Below, in pieces: positions 7,171 through 16,730 of a DNA stretch of 32,475 nucleotides. Origin of the DNA: Clostridiales bacterium (GTDB lineage Bacteria; Bacillota; Clostridia; Oscillospirales; QAMX01); NCBI GenBank assembly GCA_003149835.1, contig QAMX01000120.1:1-32475 (forward strand). The letters run 5' to 3'. Every line of letters starts with the position of its first letter. Positions within the stretch are counted from its first letter, which is position 1. Below the pieces are notes generated by a model. That model worked only from the letters and a program-made list of their open reading frames with translations, searched no databases and had not been told where the DNA came from. The translations under genes and the position numbers were made by a program.

Positions 7171-7428
7171 TCAAAGCAGCACCGTCAGTAGTTGCAGGGT
7201 GAGGATGGTCGCGAGGAAAGACAAATCGAGCGGGAAATTCCGTCCGATACCCAACTTGTCGAAAAGAATGCGAAAGGGCATTAGAATCGGTTCCGTTAGA
7301 AAACAGAGGATCTCATACAGCCGGCCTCCGCTGATGCCTGTAAACCACGACAGTATCGCCCTGACAAATAAAAGCAGCGAGATCAGCTCTATCAGAGACA
7401 ATGCAGCCGCTCGAACGATCGCAGTCAA
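7171..7428 (-). CDS. YggT-family membrane protein (YlmG)
   Basis: An 85-residue protein with two hydrophobic segments (about 9-30 and 60-85). Between them lie the family hallmarks: F-V-R-A-I-L-S-W-F near the first helix and a T-E-P-I-L-M-P-F-R segment. YggT/YlmG proteins lie in the sepF-divIVA neighbourhood across Gram-positive bacteria and in cyanobacteria and plastids, where they affect nucleoid or osmotic behaviour; the biochemical role is unknown. It begins with TTG at 7428, supported by GGGAGG seven bases upstream; no ATG lies near. It follows sepF after 22 bases and may be translationally coupled to divIVA. Confidence 0.92.
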   Translation of the reverse strand: MTAIVRAAALSLIELISLLLFVRAILSWFTGISGGRLYEILCFLTEPILMPFRILFDKLGIGRNFPLDLSFLATILTLQLLTVLL

Positions 7429-7450
7429 ATCCGCGCCTCCCTATCGAACC

Positions 7451-7927
7451 TCAAAAATACAGCCCATTGGATTCGAGTTCGTCAATGATATCGCCCATGA
7501 TTCCGACGTTATATGGTGTAATCAGAAATGTGCTGTTGGCGATTTTTTGGAATTTGCCTTGATAAGCATAGGCGACGCCGCTCAAAAAGTCAAGCAGACG
7601 GCGCGCAATTTCCTTGTTGGTCTGTTCGAGATTGATCACGACCGTACGCTTGTCCTTCAAATGATCGGCGATCTCCGCCGCGTTTTCAAATTTGTCGGGT
7701 TTCACAAGCACGACTTGCAGCTGCGCCGTAGCGTTAATATTTACGACCTTGTTGCCACGGCTGTACGGCATCGGCGACGGCTGGTCATACGTCGTCGTAT
7801 TACCGGTTCCGATCGGAGCCGTGCGCTGTTCCTGATGAGAGCTCTGCGGTATGTATTCCTCGAATTCGTCCTCATCCTCATAGTCGTCGGCGTCGGTCCA
7901 TTTCTTTATTTTATCGATCAAGCCCAT
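7451..7927 (-). CDS. sepF: Cell division protein SepF
   Basis: A 158-residue protein. The N-terminal M-G-L-I-D-K-I-K-K-W is the amphipathic membrane-binding helix. An acidic, disordered linker (about 12-60) follows, then the globular SepF domain (about 65-150) with V-V-I-N-L-E and a conserved D-F-L-S-G-V-A-Y-A. SepF tethers FtsZ to the membrane and bends septal membrane into arcs. The start at 7927 has GGAGG nine bases upstream; a six-codon upstream extension is not needed. It has a promoter of its own (7961-7989) and heads sepF-yggT-divIVA-lspA-rluD. Confidence 0.95.
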   Translation of the reverse strand: MGLIDKIKKWTDADDYEDEDEFEEYIPQSSHQEQRTAPIGTGNTTTYDQPSPMPYSRGNKVVNINATAQLQVVLVKPDKFENAAEIADHLKDKRTVVINLEQTNKEIARRLLDFLSGVAYAYQGKFQKIANSTFLITPYNVGIMGDIIDELESNGLYF

Positions 7928-7960
7928 TGTCAGTTGCCTCCTCAAATTCTCTTACTATAT

Positions 7961-7989
7961 ATTATCTTCAATATAGCGGGAAAAGTCAA
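7961..7989 (-). promoter_or_regulatory. Promoter of the sepF operon
   Basis: TTGACT (7984-7989) and GATAAT (7961-7966) stand 17 bases apart on the minus strand in the 95-base gap between the HlyD-like gene and sepF. The predicted start is about 25 bases before the sepF ATG. Confidence 0.75.
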
Positions 7990-8022
7990 CACCATCGTGA
8001 AAAAAATTGCGTTGCCAAAATT

Positions 8023-9264
8023 TTACTTGACGATTTTTCCGTCGTATAAATCGTTTCTGCCTAAAATGATCTCATCGTATAAGAACAACTGGTTGGTATC
8101 CGTGCTGTTGGCTTCGACAATATAGTAGCTGTCGCCTGTGAAAAGAATCTCGACAGGCTTGAAAACAGCCTTTGCCCCTTCCAGAACAAATACGCCCGGT
8201 TTTCCGTCGAGAACCCGCAGCCCGTCGAGCGGGATTTTGAAGCCGGAATAGGAGCCGAGGATCACCGTGCATTTTTGTTCGCGTTCCGAAGCCATATCGG
8301 AAAGCGGCACGTCGCAGCGAAATACGACCAACACCGCTCCGCTGTCCCCGTCTGTTTCCATCTTCACAATCTGCGTCTCTACGCGGTCCCCCGCCACCGT
8401 CATTGGATAGGTCTTGCCGTCGGACAGGAGACGCGCCTCGTCTCCTGTCAGGATCATCGCGGTATACCATGTATAGCCGCGGACGATTTTTCCGAGAACC
8501 GTGTCGGAAGAAATTGCAGAGGCCGGGAATTCCAGCTTGTCCCGCAGGCTGGCGACGGTCATATCGTCGATCGATGCGACGGTCAACAGCTGTTCATAGC
8601 CGTCCGCCGTCTGTACATAATAACCAGCCAGCTCCGTCGTCAGGGACTGCATGTCGTTTGCGAGCGCGGCGTCCAGCTCGGAGATCGTCGCCTTCAATTC
8701 GCTGATGGTGCCGGAAAGGTCAATATCGCCGGCCAGCGCCAAATCGCGTTTTAAAACAGCCGATTCAAGCGAGGCAAAGGCATTCGACGCTTCGGTCGTA
8801 TATAACCCGCCGTCTGAAAATGCCGCGCATGTCCGCAGCGCGTTGAAAATCGCGTGATTCATCGCCGGAAGAGCGGAAGGCGTCTCCTCTGTCTGCGCCA
8901 GCTCCTCATAGAGTTTCAACCGGTTTTTAGCGTCGGTCAGCGCGCGGTACTGTGCCAGATTGGCCTGCGAAGAAAAGCTCATGGCGATGCTGTTTCCGGC
9001 GCTGACCCGCTCGCCGCTGACAAGCACAGGCGCATATACTCTGCCGGGCTGTTTAAAAATCAGTTCTTCATCGCGGATAATCACGCCGTCGGCGGCGATC
9101 CCGTCGTCCACCGAAGCGTATTCAACCGTCGCGGTGATCAACGCGGCGCGGTTGGATATGACGACCATATAAATCGCATAGCCCAGCACGACCGCAAGGA
9201 GCAGGGCGGCGGCGGAAATCACGAGATGCGATATCCCAAACCCATTTTTACTGCCTCTTGGCAT
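8023..9264 (-). CDS. HlyD-like membrane protein in the hfq-sepF interval
   Basis: A 413-residue protein with one N-terminal membrane helix (about 14-36). A split barrel-sandwich domain follows: A-D-G-V-I-I-R-D-E-E around 58-67, and G-R-V-Y-A-P-V-L-V-S-G-E-R-V-S-A-G around 73-89. A long helical stretch (about 100-205) and a C-terminal beta-rich region complete it. This is the HlyD/adaptor architecture, but no transporter gene is near. Similar single HlyD-like genes sit next to sepF in some Clostridia (from memory), which hints at an envelope or division role rather than efflux. A GAGGGAGAG site precedes the ATG. It starts 14 bases after hfq, so it is likely transcribed with it, and ends 95 bases before sepF. 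Confidence 0.8.
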   Translation of the reverse strand: MPRGSKNGFGISHLVISAAALLLAVVLGYAIYMVVISNRAALITATVEYASVDDGIAADGVIIRDEELIFKQPGRVYAPVLVSGERVSAGNSIAMSFSSQANLAQYRALTDAKNRLKLYEELAQTEETPSALPAMNHAIFNALRTCAAFSDGGLYTTEASNAFASLESAVLKRDLALAGDIDLSGTISELKATISELDAALANDMQSLTTELAGYYVQTADGYEQLLTVASIDDMTVASLRDKLEFPASAISSDTVLGKIVRGYTWYTAMILTGDEARLLSDGKTYPMTVAGDRVETQIVKMETDGDSGAVLVVFRCDVPLSDMASEREQKCTVILGSYSGFKIPLDGLRVLDGKPGVFVLEGAKAVFKPVEILFTGDSYYIVEANSTDTNQLFLYDEIILGRNDLYDGKIVK

Positions 9265-9278
9265 TTGTCTCTCCCTCG

Positions 9279-9512
9279 TTATTCAACTTCGTCTTCGATG
9301 AAAATGTCAATAAATTTGTCCGGAACGATCGTAGAGATCGCGTGCTTATAAACAAGCCTCTGACGGCCTTCTACGTCTAAAACCACTGTAAAATTATCAA
9401 AACACCGCACAACGCCCTTGAACTGGAAGCCGTTGACCAAAAAGATCGTCACCAAAATTTTGTCTCTGCGCGCCTGATTCAAAAACGTATCCTGAATATT
9501 GTGTTTTTGCAT
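9279..9512 (-). CDS. hfq: RNA chaperone Hfq
   Basis: A 77-residue Sm-like protein. The Sm1 region (about 18-52) includes [13 protein letters not shown]; the Sm2 motif Y55-K-H-A-I-S-T-I matches the conserved K-H-A of the uridine-binding proximal face. Hfq forms hexameric rings that bind small RNAs and mRNAs. The C-terminal tail is short and acidic, as usual in Firmicutes. The ATG at 9512 is preceded by GGAGG at eight bases. A much longer frame runs upstream through miaA sequence and is only an overlap. The miaA-hfq order is conserved widely. Confidence 0.97.
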   Translation of the reverse strand: MQKHNIQDTFLNQARRDKILVTIFLVNGFQFKGVVRCFDNFTVVLDVEGRQRLVYKHAISTIVPDKFIDIFIEDEVE

Positions 9513-9528
9513 TTCCCATACCTCCATC

Positions 9529-10482
9529 TTAAATTTTGTCTTGTATATACCGGGCGGCTTCCTCAGCTGTCTTTTCAAAGCTCTGCTCTTCCGTATGCGC
9601 GAACCATCGGATCTGATCGTCGCGTCGAAACCATGTGAGCTGTCGCTTGGCGTAATTCCGGCTCCGCTGCTTGATTTGTTCAACCGCTTCATCCAAACCG
9701 GCCTCCCCGCGCAGCACGGGAACCAGCTCCTTGTAGCCGATCGCCTGCATGGCGGTCGCATCCTCCGATACCCCGGCCGCCAGCAGCGCGGCCGTCTCGT
9801 CCAGAAGCCCCTGCGCGAGCATCCGGTCGACCCGCGCATTGATTCTCGCATACAGCAGTTCTCTCGGCTCAATATTCAGGCCGATTTTAAGGGGATAAAA
9901 CGCCGGAGCGCCCATTTGGGATCGCCGGTCATGTTCCGCGATCGACATTCCCGTCAAGCGAAGCACTTCCAGCGCGCGGACAACGCGTTTCAGGTTGTTT
10001 GGATGAAGCTTGTCCGCTGTCTGCGGGTCGGAAGCCGCGAGCAAACGGTAGACCGCTTCGTTCCCTTCCCGGTCGGCCAAAGCGTACAGCTCGGAGCGAT
10101 AGGCGTGATCCGGTTCGACGGGCGCATAGGCTTCATTCAATAAAAGAGAATCAAAATAAAGCCCGGTACCGCCGGCTACGACGGCGGTTTTCCCGCGCGC
10201 GAGGATGTCTCGGATAATCGGAAGCGCTCGATTTCTATACAGCTCTACGGAAAACGGCTCTGTCGGCGCGACGATGCCGAGCATATGATGCGGGACGCCT
10301 CTCTTTTCCGCCTCCGTCGGCGCGGCGGTTCCGATGCGCATATTCTGATAGATCTGCATCGAATCGGCGGAAACAACTTCTCCGTCAAAGCGTTCGGCCA
10401 GGTATACGGCCAGCGCCGATTTACCAGAGGCAGTCGGCCCGGCGATAAAAAGCAACCGGTCTGGGTTTGTCCGGATATTCAT
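9529..10482 (-). CDS. miaA: tRNA dimethylallyltransferase MiaA
   Basis: A 317-residue enzyme that transfers a dimethylallyl group to N6 of A37 in tRNAs reading UNN codons. The P-loop G-P-T-A-S-G-K-S is near residues 15-22, followed by S-A-D-S-M-Q-I-Y (substrate-positioning Asp) and G-G-T-G-L-Y. The C-terminal half has Q-A-I-G-Y-K-E-L and a K-R-Q-L-T-W-F-R-R block that binds tRNA. The start at 10482 overlaps the mutL stop as ATGA, so the two are translationally coupled; a longer upstream frame lies inside mutL. Its product is the substrate of MiaB, encoded further up the same gene block. Confidence 0.96.
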   Translation of the reverse strand: MNIRTNPDRLLFIAGPTASGKSALAVYLAERFDGEVVSADSMQIYQNMRIGTAAPTEAEKRGVPHHMLGIVAPTEPFSVELYRNRALPIIRDILARGKTAVVAGGTGLYFDSLLLNEAYAPVEPDHAYRSELYALADREGNEAVYRLLAASDPQTADKLHPNNLKRVVRALEVLRLTGMSIAEHDRRSQMGAPAFYPLKIGLNIEPRELLYARINARVDRMLAQGLLDETAALLAAGVSEDATAMQAIGYKELVPVLRGEAGLDEAVEQIKQRSRNYAKRQLTWFRRDDQIRWFAHTEEQSFEKTAEEAARYIQDKI

Positions 10483-12452
10483 ACGATTCTCTGGAAACGT
10501 TTTTCCAGTTCCTTCTTGGTAATCACCGCGAGCACCGGCCGGCCGTGCGGGCAAAAGCGGACGCTCTCATCAGTGAGCACACGGTCGACAAGGCGGCGCA
10601 GCTCTTCCGGCTGAGAATGGTCGCCGGAACGCACGGCCGATTTGCAGGCGATCATGCGCAGAATTTTTTCCCGCTTTTCATCCTGTGTGGCGCCGCGGAC
10701 AGCCAGCCCGCGCGCCAGCTCGGAAAGCGCCTCCCCCGCCTCGGCCGGTTCATAGACGGCAGGCAGAGCGCGGACGACCAGAGAAGAGCCGCCGAAGTCT
10801 TCGATGACGAAGCCGAGCCCGCTCAGAGCGGCTGTATGCGCGAGCAAAAGATCCTTTTCCTCGGGCGGCATCGTGATCACAGGCGCGTCCAGCACGGTCT
10901 GCGCCGGTATCGCGTCGGTATGCCGGAGCAGCTCGTTAAAACGAATGCGTTCATGCGCGGCGTGTTTATCGATCATCAGGAGCTTGTCCGCTGTCTCGGC
11001 CAATATATAGACGCCGAACAGCTCTCCGACCAACCGGTAATCCTCCGGCTTGTCCCCGTCCGGCTGCTCGGTCGGCTGCTCCGCCGCGTTTGGCGCAGAT
11101 TGCGGAATAGAAGGCGGCGGAACCGGCCTCGGGAAGAAAGTCCCGCTCTGTTCCGGCAGCTTCGTCAGCGGCTCCCGTTCGGTAGGCGGCAGGGATTCGG
11201 GAACAGATTGCGCCGGAGGTTCGGACGGTACGGCCGTTTCCTCGTTCGCAAACGAATCCCGCAGCAGCGTCTTTCCGCCGCGCCGTTCCGTTTCCTTATC
11301 ATTCATTATATCATGCGCGAATGTAGAATTCATGTGCTTTTTGTAAACGAAATGCACTTCCCCCGTGCCGTCGCCCGTCACAGGCAGAGAGGTCTGCTCA
11401 GTGGCCGGCGCGAGGGGCCGCGGTGGTTCCAAAGTCGGTTCCGGCGCGGGCTTGACGGCGGCCGGGGCCGGTTCAAGCGCTGCTTTTACGCCGTAATAGA
11501 CGGCTTCAAACACGCGCTTTTCTGCGGAAAATTTGACCTCGGTCTTAGCGGGATGGACGTTTACGTCGACCATATCGGCCGGCAGCATGACATTGAGAAA
11601 CGCGCACGGGAATTTCCCCGCGACAATTTTGCCGCGGAAAGCTTCTTCCAGGGCCGCCTGAATCGTACCGTTTTTCACAGGCCGGCCGTTGACAAAGAAA
11701 AACTGCATGGTGCGCGAGGCGCGCGTCAGCGTCGGCTGCGAGACATAGCCGCGGACAGAGACCGGTTCTCTCGAATCATTGACCTCGGTCAGTGCGAGCG
11801 CCGTATCGCGGCCGTAAAGACAGTACAGAACCGTATACAGGCTGCCGTCACCGGGCGTATGCAGCTCGACGGCGCCGTCTTTGATCAGTTTCACGGAGAG
11901 GTCCGGGTGCGCCATCGCCGCCCGCTGGCAGACCGTCTGCACATAAGCGGCCTCGGTGCTGTCCTTTTTGAGAAATTTATGCCGCGCCGGCGTGTTGAAA
12001 AACAGATCGGCGACCGTAATTTTCGTGCCGTTCGGGCAGCCGGCGTCCGCCAGATCGGCGACCGCGCCTCCGTCGAGGACAATGCGCGTGCCGACCGGTG
12101 CGTCCGCCGTCTTCGTCAGCATCGTGACATGGCTGACAGCGGCAATGGCGGCGAGCGCTTCGCCCCGAAAGCCCATCGTTTCGATTTTGGACAAATCTTC
12201 CTCCGTCCGGAGCTTGCTCGTCGCGTGGCGGAGAAACGCCGTCTCCACGTCGTCGCGCGGAATGCCCGAACCGTTATCGGTTACGGAAATGGAGGCGATG
12301 CCGCCGCCTGTAATCTCTACGGTCACGACGGAAGCGCCCGCGTCAATGGAATTTTCAATCAGCTCCTTGACGACGGAGGCCGGCCGCTCCACAACCTCGC
12401 CGGCGGCGATCAGGTTCGCCATGTGCTTTGACAGCTTATGGATTTTCTGCAT
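10479..12452 (-). CDS. mutL: DNA mismatch repair protein MutL (endonuclease type)
   Basis: A 657-residue protein with an N-terminal GHKL ATPase: E-L-I-E-N-S-I-D-A-G-A (31-41), D-N-G-S-G-I, and G-F-R-G-E-A-L. A Pro/Glu-rich disordered linker (about 330-465) follows, then a C-terminal dimerisation and nuclease domain. The endonuclease motif is D495-K-H-A-A-H-E501, with zinc-site motifs A-C-K (602-604) and C-P-H-G-R-P (634-639). This nuclease type is used by bacteria without MutH to nick the new strand. The last glutamate of the DQHA(x)2E(x)4E consensus is N506 here, with E507 next to it. The start at 12452 is taken because M-Q-K-I-H-K-L-S is the usual beginning; a GTG start at 12494 lacks a ribosome site. 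The stop overlaps miaA. Confidence 0.97.
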   Translation of the reverse strand: MQKIHKLSKHMANLIAAGEVVERPASVVKELIENSIDAGASVVTVEITGGGIASISVTDNGSGIPRDDVETAFLRHATSKLRTEEDLSKIETMGFRGEALAAIAAVSHVTMLTKTADAPVGTRIVLDGGAVADLADAGCPNGTKITVADLFFNTPARHKFLKKDSTEAAYVQTVCQRAAMAHPDLSVKLIKDGAVELHTPGDGSLYTVLYCLYGRDTALALTEVNDSREPVSVRGYVSQPTLTRASRTMQFFFVNGRPVKNGTIQAALEEAFRGKIVAGKFPCAFLNVMLPADMVDVNVHPAKTEVKFSAEKRVFEAVYYGVKAALEPAPAAVKPAPEPTLEPPRPLAPATEQTSLPVTGDGTGEVHFVYKKHMNSTFAHDIMNDKETERRGGKTLLRDSFANEETAVPSEPPAQSVPESLPPTEREPLTKLPEQSGTFFPRPVPPPSIPQSAPNAAEQPTEQPDGDKPEDYRLVGELFGVYILAETADKLLMIDKHAAHERIRFNELLRHTDAIPAQTVLDAPVITMPPEEKDLLLAHTAALSGLGFVIEDFGGSSLVVRALPAVYEPAEAGEALSELARGLAVRGATQDEKREKILRMIACKSAVRSGDHSQPEELRRLVDRVLTDESVRFCPHGRPVLAVITKKELEKRFQRIV

Positions 12453-12501
12453 ATTACGTTCCGTTCTTTCGTTTCGGCCGGGCCCGCTATCCACCGGCGG
12501 T

Positions 12502-15138
12502 TCAGTCGATCAGCTCGCGCGCGTCCTTAGCGGCTTTAAAAAGGACGTTGAGCGCTTCAAGCGGCGTCATCGTTTCGACCTGTAAGTCGGAGAGCCGCAG
12601 CATGAACTCCTTTTTTTTGTCGGCGTCGAGCGAATCCTGTAAGGACGCTTCATTCTGCCCGACGCTTTTCTTTCTCGAAGCGGCCGGAGCGGAGACGGCG
12701 CCGCCCGCTTCCAGCTCGGCGAGAATATCCTTTGCGCGCCGAATGACCTGCTTCGGCAGCCCGGCCAGCTGACCCACCTCGATGCCGTAGCTGTCGTCGG
12801 CGCCGCCCGGGATAATCTTTCGCAAAAAAAGGATCTCATCGCCGCGTTTTTTCGCGGTGATCTGGTAATTTCTGACGCCGGAAACCTGGTTTTCCAGCGT
12901 CGTCAGTTCGTGATAATGGGTCGCAAACAGCGTCTTGGCCCCGAGATATTTCGGGTTGGCCACATATTCCAACACCGCGCGCGCAATCGACATACCGTCA
13001 AACGTCGAGGTGCCGCGTCCGATCTCGTCGAAAATCAGCAGGCTGTTTTTTGTCGCGGAGCTCAAGATCGCGGCGGTTTCGCTCATCTCGACCATAAACG
13101 TCGATTTGCCTGCCGCCAGCTCGTCAGAGGCGCCGATTCGCGTAAAAATCTTATCGACGAGCCCGATTCGCGCCGAAGCGGCCGGCACAAAGCTGCCGAT
13201 GTGCGCGAGGATAACGATCAGCGCGACCTGACGCATATAGGTGGATTTGCCCGCCATATTCGGGCCGGTGATGATCGCAAGCCGGTTATTCTGGCAGTCG
13301 AGCGCCGTGTCGTTGGGCACGAACACCGTATCCTTGCAGAGCGTTTCGACGACGGGGTGGCGGCCGTCTTTGATTTGAATTTCGCCGGAGAGATCGACGT
13401 CCGGCCGCGTATAGTTGTTCAGCGCCGCCGTTTCGGCCATCGACAAATAGGCGTCCAGCCGGGCGACTGCGGCGGCGGAGCGCATGATCCGCGCGCTTTC
13501 CGCCTTGACTTTGTCGCGCAGGGCGCAGAACAGCTCATATTCCAAGGAGCAGATGCGGTCGTCGGCTTGCAGGATCGTCGTTTCCAGCTCTTTCAGCGCC
13601 GAGGTGATATAGCGCTCGCAGTTCGATACCGTCTGTTTTCTGACGTATTCCGGCGGGATCTGCTCGGAATACAGCTTCGACACCTCGATATAATAGCCGA
13701 AGACGCGGTTATAGCCGACTTTCAGCGATTTTAAACCGGTTCTCTCCCGCTCGGCCTGTTCGTATTGAGTGACAAGCTCGCGCCCGTTGGCGGAGATATA
13801 GATCAGGTCGTCGAGCTCTTTATTGTAACCGCGCCGGATCATCTTGCCCTCGCGCACTGTAAACGGCGGGTCGTCGACGACGGCGGAGGAGATCAGAGCG
13901 CGGATATCTTCCAGCGGGTCGATATCGGCGTACAGCGTTTTCAACTCCTCGCTCTGGCGCCCTTCCAGCAGTTTCCGGATATCGGGAAACTTTTCCAGCG
14001 TCCTTCCGAGCGACAGCAGCGTTTTGGCGTTGGCGCTGCCGTACATGATGCTGCCCATGAGCCTTTCCGCGTCGTAGATTTCGCCGAGCTGACGCGCCAG
14101 CTCGCCGCGCGCGACCGTATCGGCGAATAGCTCCGCGACGGCGTTTTGCCGGCGCGTGATCTCGGCGATGGAATAGAGCGGCTGCTCAATCCACGTCCGC
14201 AGCAGCCGGCCGCCCATCGCGCTTTTGGTGCGGTCGATGACGCCGAGCAGGCTGCCCTTGCGCTCCTTATGAATCATCGTCTCGGTCAGTTCGAGCGAAT
14301 AGCGCGTCTCCCACGGCAGCGCCATAAACTTCGCCGTCTGATAGACGACAAGCTCGTTCATATGGCCGAGATGACACATCACCGTATTTTCCAGATAGCT
14401 GAGCAGATAACCGGCCGCAAAGACGATTTCTTCGGTTTCAGCGGCTTTCAATTCGTCCGGCGTTTTGCGGCCGGTCTGCTCCAAGAGCTTGACGGCGCAG
14501 ATGTCGGTGGTCAGCCGTTCCTGAATGATGTGCCGGAAGATGTTATGCTCGCCGATAAAGGCGGCCAGCTCGTCGCGCGCGCCGAGATCGCCGCAGATAA
14601 TGATCTCGCTCGGGCGGATGGCGGAAAGCTCGCCGATCAGCTTTTTCATTTTGGCCTCGCCGTCGATGACCGTCGCTTTCAGCGTTCCGGAAGAGATGTC
14701 GGCAAAGCAGAGGCCGACCGGCGCATCCTCGGCGGTTTCATCCCGATACAGCGAGGCGATAAAATTGTTCTTGCTGCCTTCGAGCATATCGGTGTCCACA
14801 ATTGTCCCCGGCGTAATGCGGCGGACGACGCCGCGGCTGACAATGCCCTTGGCCTTGGACGGGTCTTCGAGTTGTTCACAGACGGCAACCTTATAGCCCA
14901 TCGAGATCAAACGGTTAATATAGGCCTCGGCGCTGTGATACGGCACGCCGCACATCGGCGCGCGCTCGTCCATGCCGCAGTCCTTGCCCGTAAGGGTGAT
15001 GTCCAAAAGCTTCGACGCATTGATGGCGTCGTCGAAAAACATTTCGTAAAAATCGCCCATGCGGTAGAACAGGAACGCGTCGCTGTTCTGCTTCTTAATT
15101 TCCAGATATTGGCGCATGGCGGGCGAATACTGACCCAT
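12502..15138 (-). CDS. mutS: DNA mismatch recognition protein MutS
   Basis: An 878-residue protein of normal MutS length. The mismatch-binding F30-Y-E32 motif follows F-L-F-Y-R-M-G-D. The C-terminal ATPase has Walker A (G-P-N-M-A-G-K-S-T), Walker B (L-L-I-F-D-E-I-G-R-G-T-S-T-F-D-G) and an A-T-H-Y-H-E-L block. A helix-turn-helix dimerisation region comes before the C-terminus. It binds base mismatches as a clamp and recruits MutL, encoded 49 bases downstream. GGAGAGG precedes the ATG. The mutS-mutL-miaA-hfq order and tight spacing indicate one operon, likely begun at miaB. Confidence 0.98.
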   Translation of the reverse strand: MGQYSPAMRQYLEIKKQNSDAFLFYRMGDFYEMFFDDAINASKLLDITLTGKDCGMDERAPMCGVPYHSAEAYINRLISMGYKVAVCEQLEDPSKAKGIVSRGVVRRITPGTIVDTDMLEGSKNNFIASLYRDETAEDAPVGLCFADISSGTLKATVIDGEAKMKKLIGELSAIRPSEIIICGDLGARDELAAFIGEHNIFRHIIQERLTTDICAVKLLEQTGRKTPDELKAAETEEIVFAAGYLLSYLENTVMCHLGHMNELVVYQTAKFMALPWETRYSLELTETMIHKERKGSLLGVIDRTKSAMGGRLLRTWIEQPLYSIAEITRRQNAVAELFADTVARGELARQLGEIYDAERLMGSIMYGSANAKTLLSLGRTLEKFPDIRKLLEGRQSEELKTLYADIDPLEDIRALISSAVVDDPPFTVREGKMIRRGYNKELDDLIYISANGRELVTQYEQAERERTGLKSLKVGYNRVFGYYIEVSKLYSEQIPPEYVRKQTVSNCERYITSALKELETTILQADDRICSLEYELFCALRDKVKAESARIMRSAAAVARLDAYLSMAETAALNNYTRPDVDLSGEIQIKDGRHPVVETLCKDTVFVPNDTALDCQNNRLAIITGPNMAGKSTYMRQVALIVILAHIGSFVPAASARIGLVDKIFTRIGASDELAAGKSTFMVEMSETAAILSSATKNSLLIFDEIGRGTSTFDGMSIARAVLEYVANPKYLGAKTLFATHYHELTTLENQVSGVRNYQITAKKRGDEILFLRKIIPGGADDSYGIEVGQLAGLPKQVIRRAKDILAELEAGGAVSAPAASRKKSVGQNEASLQDSLDADKKKEFMLRLSDLQVETMTPLEALNVLFKAAKDARELID

Positions 15139-15208
15139 ATCGATTTCCTCTCCTGCCTGATCTTTCTAACAAATTTCTATCATTCCGCTGAAAAAAACAG
15201 CTTGCCCG

Positions 15209-16642
15209 TCATTCTCCGGCGCACAGCTCGCCCGAAAGCGACCATGTCGTCGCGCCGGTGATTCTGACGTCTGCAAAGCGGCCGATCAGCCTCTCATCCC
15301 CGGGAAAAACGACGAGGCGGCCGCCCGAGGTCCGCGCCGACAGATACCCCTCCGGTTTATTTTCCGCCTTGCCGTCGATCAGCGCGCGGAGCGTTTTGCC
15401 GATGTAAGCGCTGTGGATTTCTTTGGAGATCGCGTTCTGTGTGTCGACAAGCGTCTGAAAACGTCTGTCCTTGTCCTCCTTTGAGGCCGTATCCTCCATT
15501 TCAGCCGCGCGCGTACCGCGGCGGGGCGAAAACAAAAAGGTAAAGAGCGCGTCGAAGCGCAGCTCCCGCACGAGGCGCAGCGTATCCTCAAAATCCGCCT
15601 CCGTTTCGCCCGGAAAGCCGACGATGACGTCGCTGGTCACCACGAGGTCGGGCATATAGCGCCGCGCCATCGCGATCAGCTCCCGGTAATGCGCGGCGGT
15701 ATAGCCGCGGTTCATCCGCCGCAGAATGGTATCAGAACCGGATTGGAACGGAAGGTGCAGGTGGTGCGCGACCTTATCGCATTCGGCCATCGCCGCAAAA
15801 AGGCGCTCATTGGCGTCCTTTGGGTGGCTCGTCATAAAACGAATCCAAAATTCGCCGTCGACCGCGTCGACGCGCCGCAGCAATTCCGGAAAATCCACCG
15901 CCTCGTCAAGCCCCTTGCCGTAAGAGTTGACGTTTTGACCCAGCAGGGTGATGTCGCGGCAGCCCTCGTCCCGTATGAGCGTTTCCGCCGAACGCAAAAT
16001 CTCGTCGGGACGGCGGGAACGCTCGCGCCCCCGCACATACGGGACGATACAGTAGCTGCAAAAATTGTCGCAGCCATACATGATCGGCAGCCAGCCGCGC
16101 ACGGACCGGTCTCTGTGTACGGGTAAGCCCTCGGCGATGGCCCCATCCGACGGTTCGGCGGCAAAGACGCGCCGGCCGTTCACAAGCACTTCAAACAGAA
16201 GCTCCGGAAACCGCCAGAGCGCGTGCGTGCTGAATACCAGCGAGACATAGGGAAAGCTCTTTTCCAGCTTTTCCCGGACGTGGGCCTCCCCCGCCATGCA
16301 GCCGCAGAGCGCGATGACAAGGCCGGGCTTGCGGCGCTTATATTTCAGCAGCGCTCCGATATTGCCGAAGACGCGCTGCTCGGCATGCTCGCGGATGGCG
16401 CAGGTGTTGAAAACGATCAGATCCGCTTCTTCGGGCGAAGCGCAAATCCCATAGCCCATCTCGACGGCCATCCCGCGCAGAATTTCGCTGTCCGCCTCGT
16501 TTTGCTGGCAGCCATAGGTCTCGACATAGCAGCGCTTCACTTCGGAGGTATGGTTAAAATCCCTGACGCGCTCCATATATGTATACTGTCCGGCGATCTG
16601 CTCGCCGGAGATTTCCGTGCGTTTTCGATTCAATTCCGACAA
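15209..16642 (-). CDS. miaB: tRNA-2-methylthio-N6-dimethylallyladenosine synthase MiaB
   Basis: A 477-residue radical-SAM methylthiotransferase that adds a methylthio group at C2 of i6A37 made by MiaA. The N-terminal MTTase domain has three cysteines (Y-G-C-Q-Q-N-E, N-T-C-A-I-R-E and C-G-C-M-A) for the auxiliary cluster. The radical-SAM motif is C-D-N-F-C-S-Y-C, followed by I-V-P-Y-V-R-G-R-E. A TRAM RNA-binding domain ends the protein. The frame begins with TTG at 16642; the upstream site is weak (AGGGGAA at about 11 bases). An ATG at 16576 would remove the usual N-terminal segment with V-R-D-F, so TTG is preferred. An extended -10 promoter lies about 90 bases upstream. Confidence 0.95.
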   Translation of the reverse strand: MSELNRKRTEISGEQIAGQYTYMERVRDFNHTSEVKRCYVETYGCQQNEADSEILRGMAVEMGYGICASPEEADLIVFNTCAIREHAEQRVFGNIGALLKYKRRKPGLVIALCGCMAGEAHVREKLEKSFPYVSLVFSTHALWRFPELLFEVLVNGRRVFAAEPSDGAIAEGLPVHRDRSVRGWLPIMYGCDNFCSYCIVPYVRGRERSRRPDEILRSAETLIRDEGCRDITLLGQNVNSYGKGLDEAVDFPELLRRVDAVDGEFWIRFMTSHPKDANERLFAAMAECDKVAHHLHLPFQSGSDTILRRMNRGYTAAHYRELIAMARRYMPDLVVTSDVIVGFPGETEADFEDTLRLVRELRFDALFTFLFSPRRGTRAAEMEDTASKEDKDRRFQTLVDTQNAISKEIHSAYIGKTLRALIDGKAENKPEGYLSARTSGGRLVVFPGDERLIGRFADVRITGATTWSLSGELCAGE

Positions 16643-16730
16643 TGGTATCCGATTCCCCTGTTCCGTATTCGTTTTGGCTCCCGGCGCGCGGGCTGAAATG
16701 CCAAAAAAAGCGATATGATATCTGAAAGAT

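Noticed and set aside
10467..12431. A 654-codon plus-strand open frame opposite mutL
   Set aside because: It is fully antisense to a clear mutL, is Arg/Gly-rich with no domain, and arises from codon bias at high GC.
14146..15261. A 371-codon plus-strand open frame opposite mutS
   Set aside because: Antisense shadow; no ribosome site and no recognisable domain.
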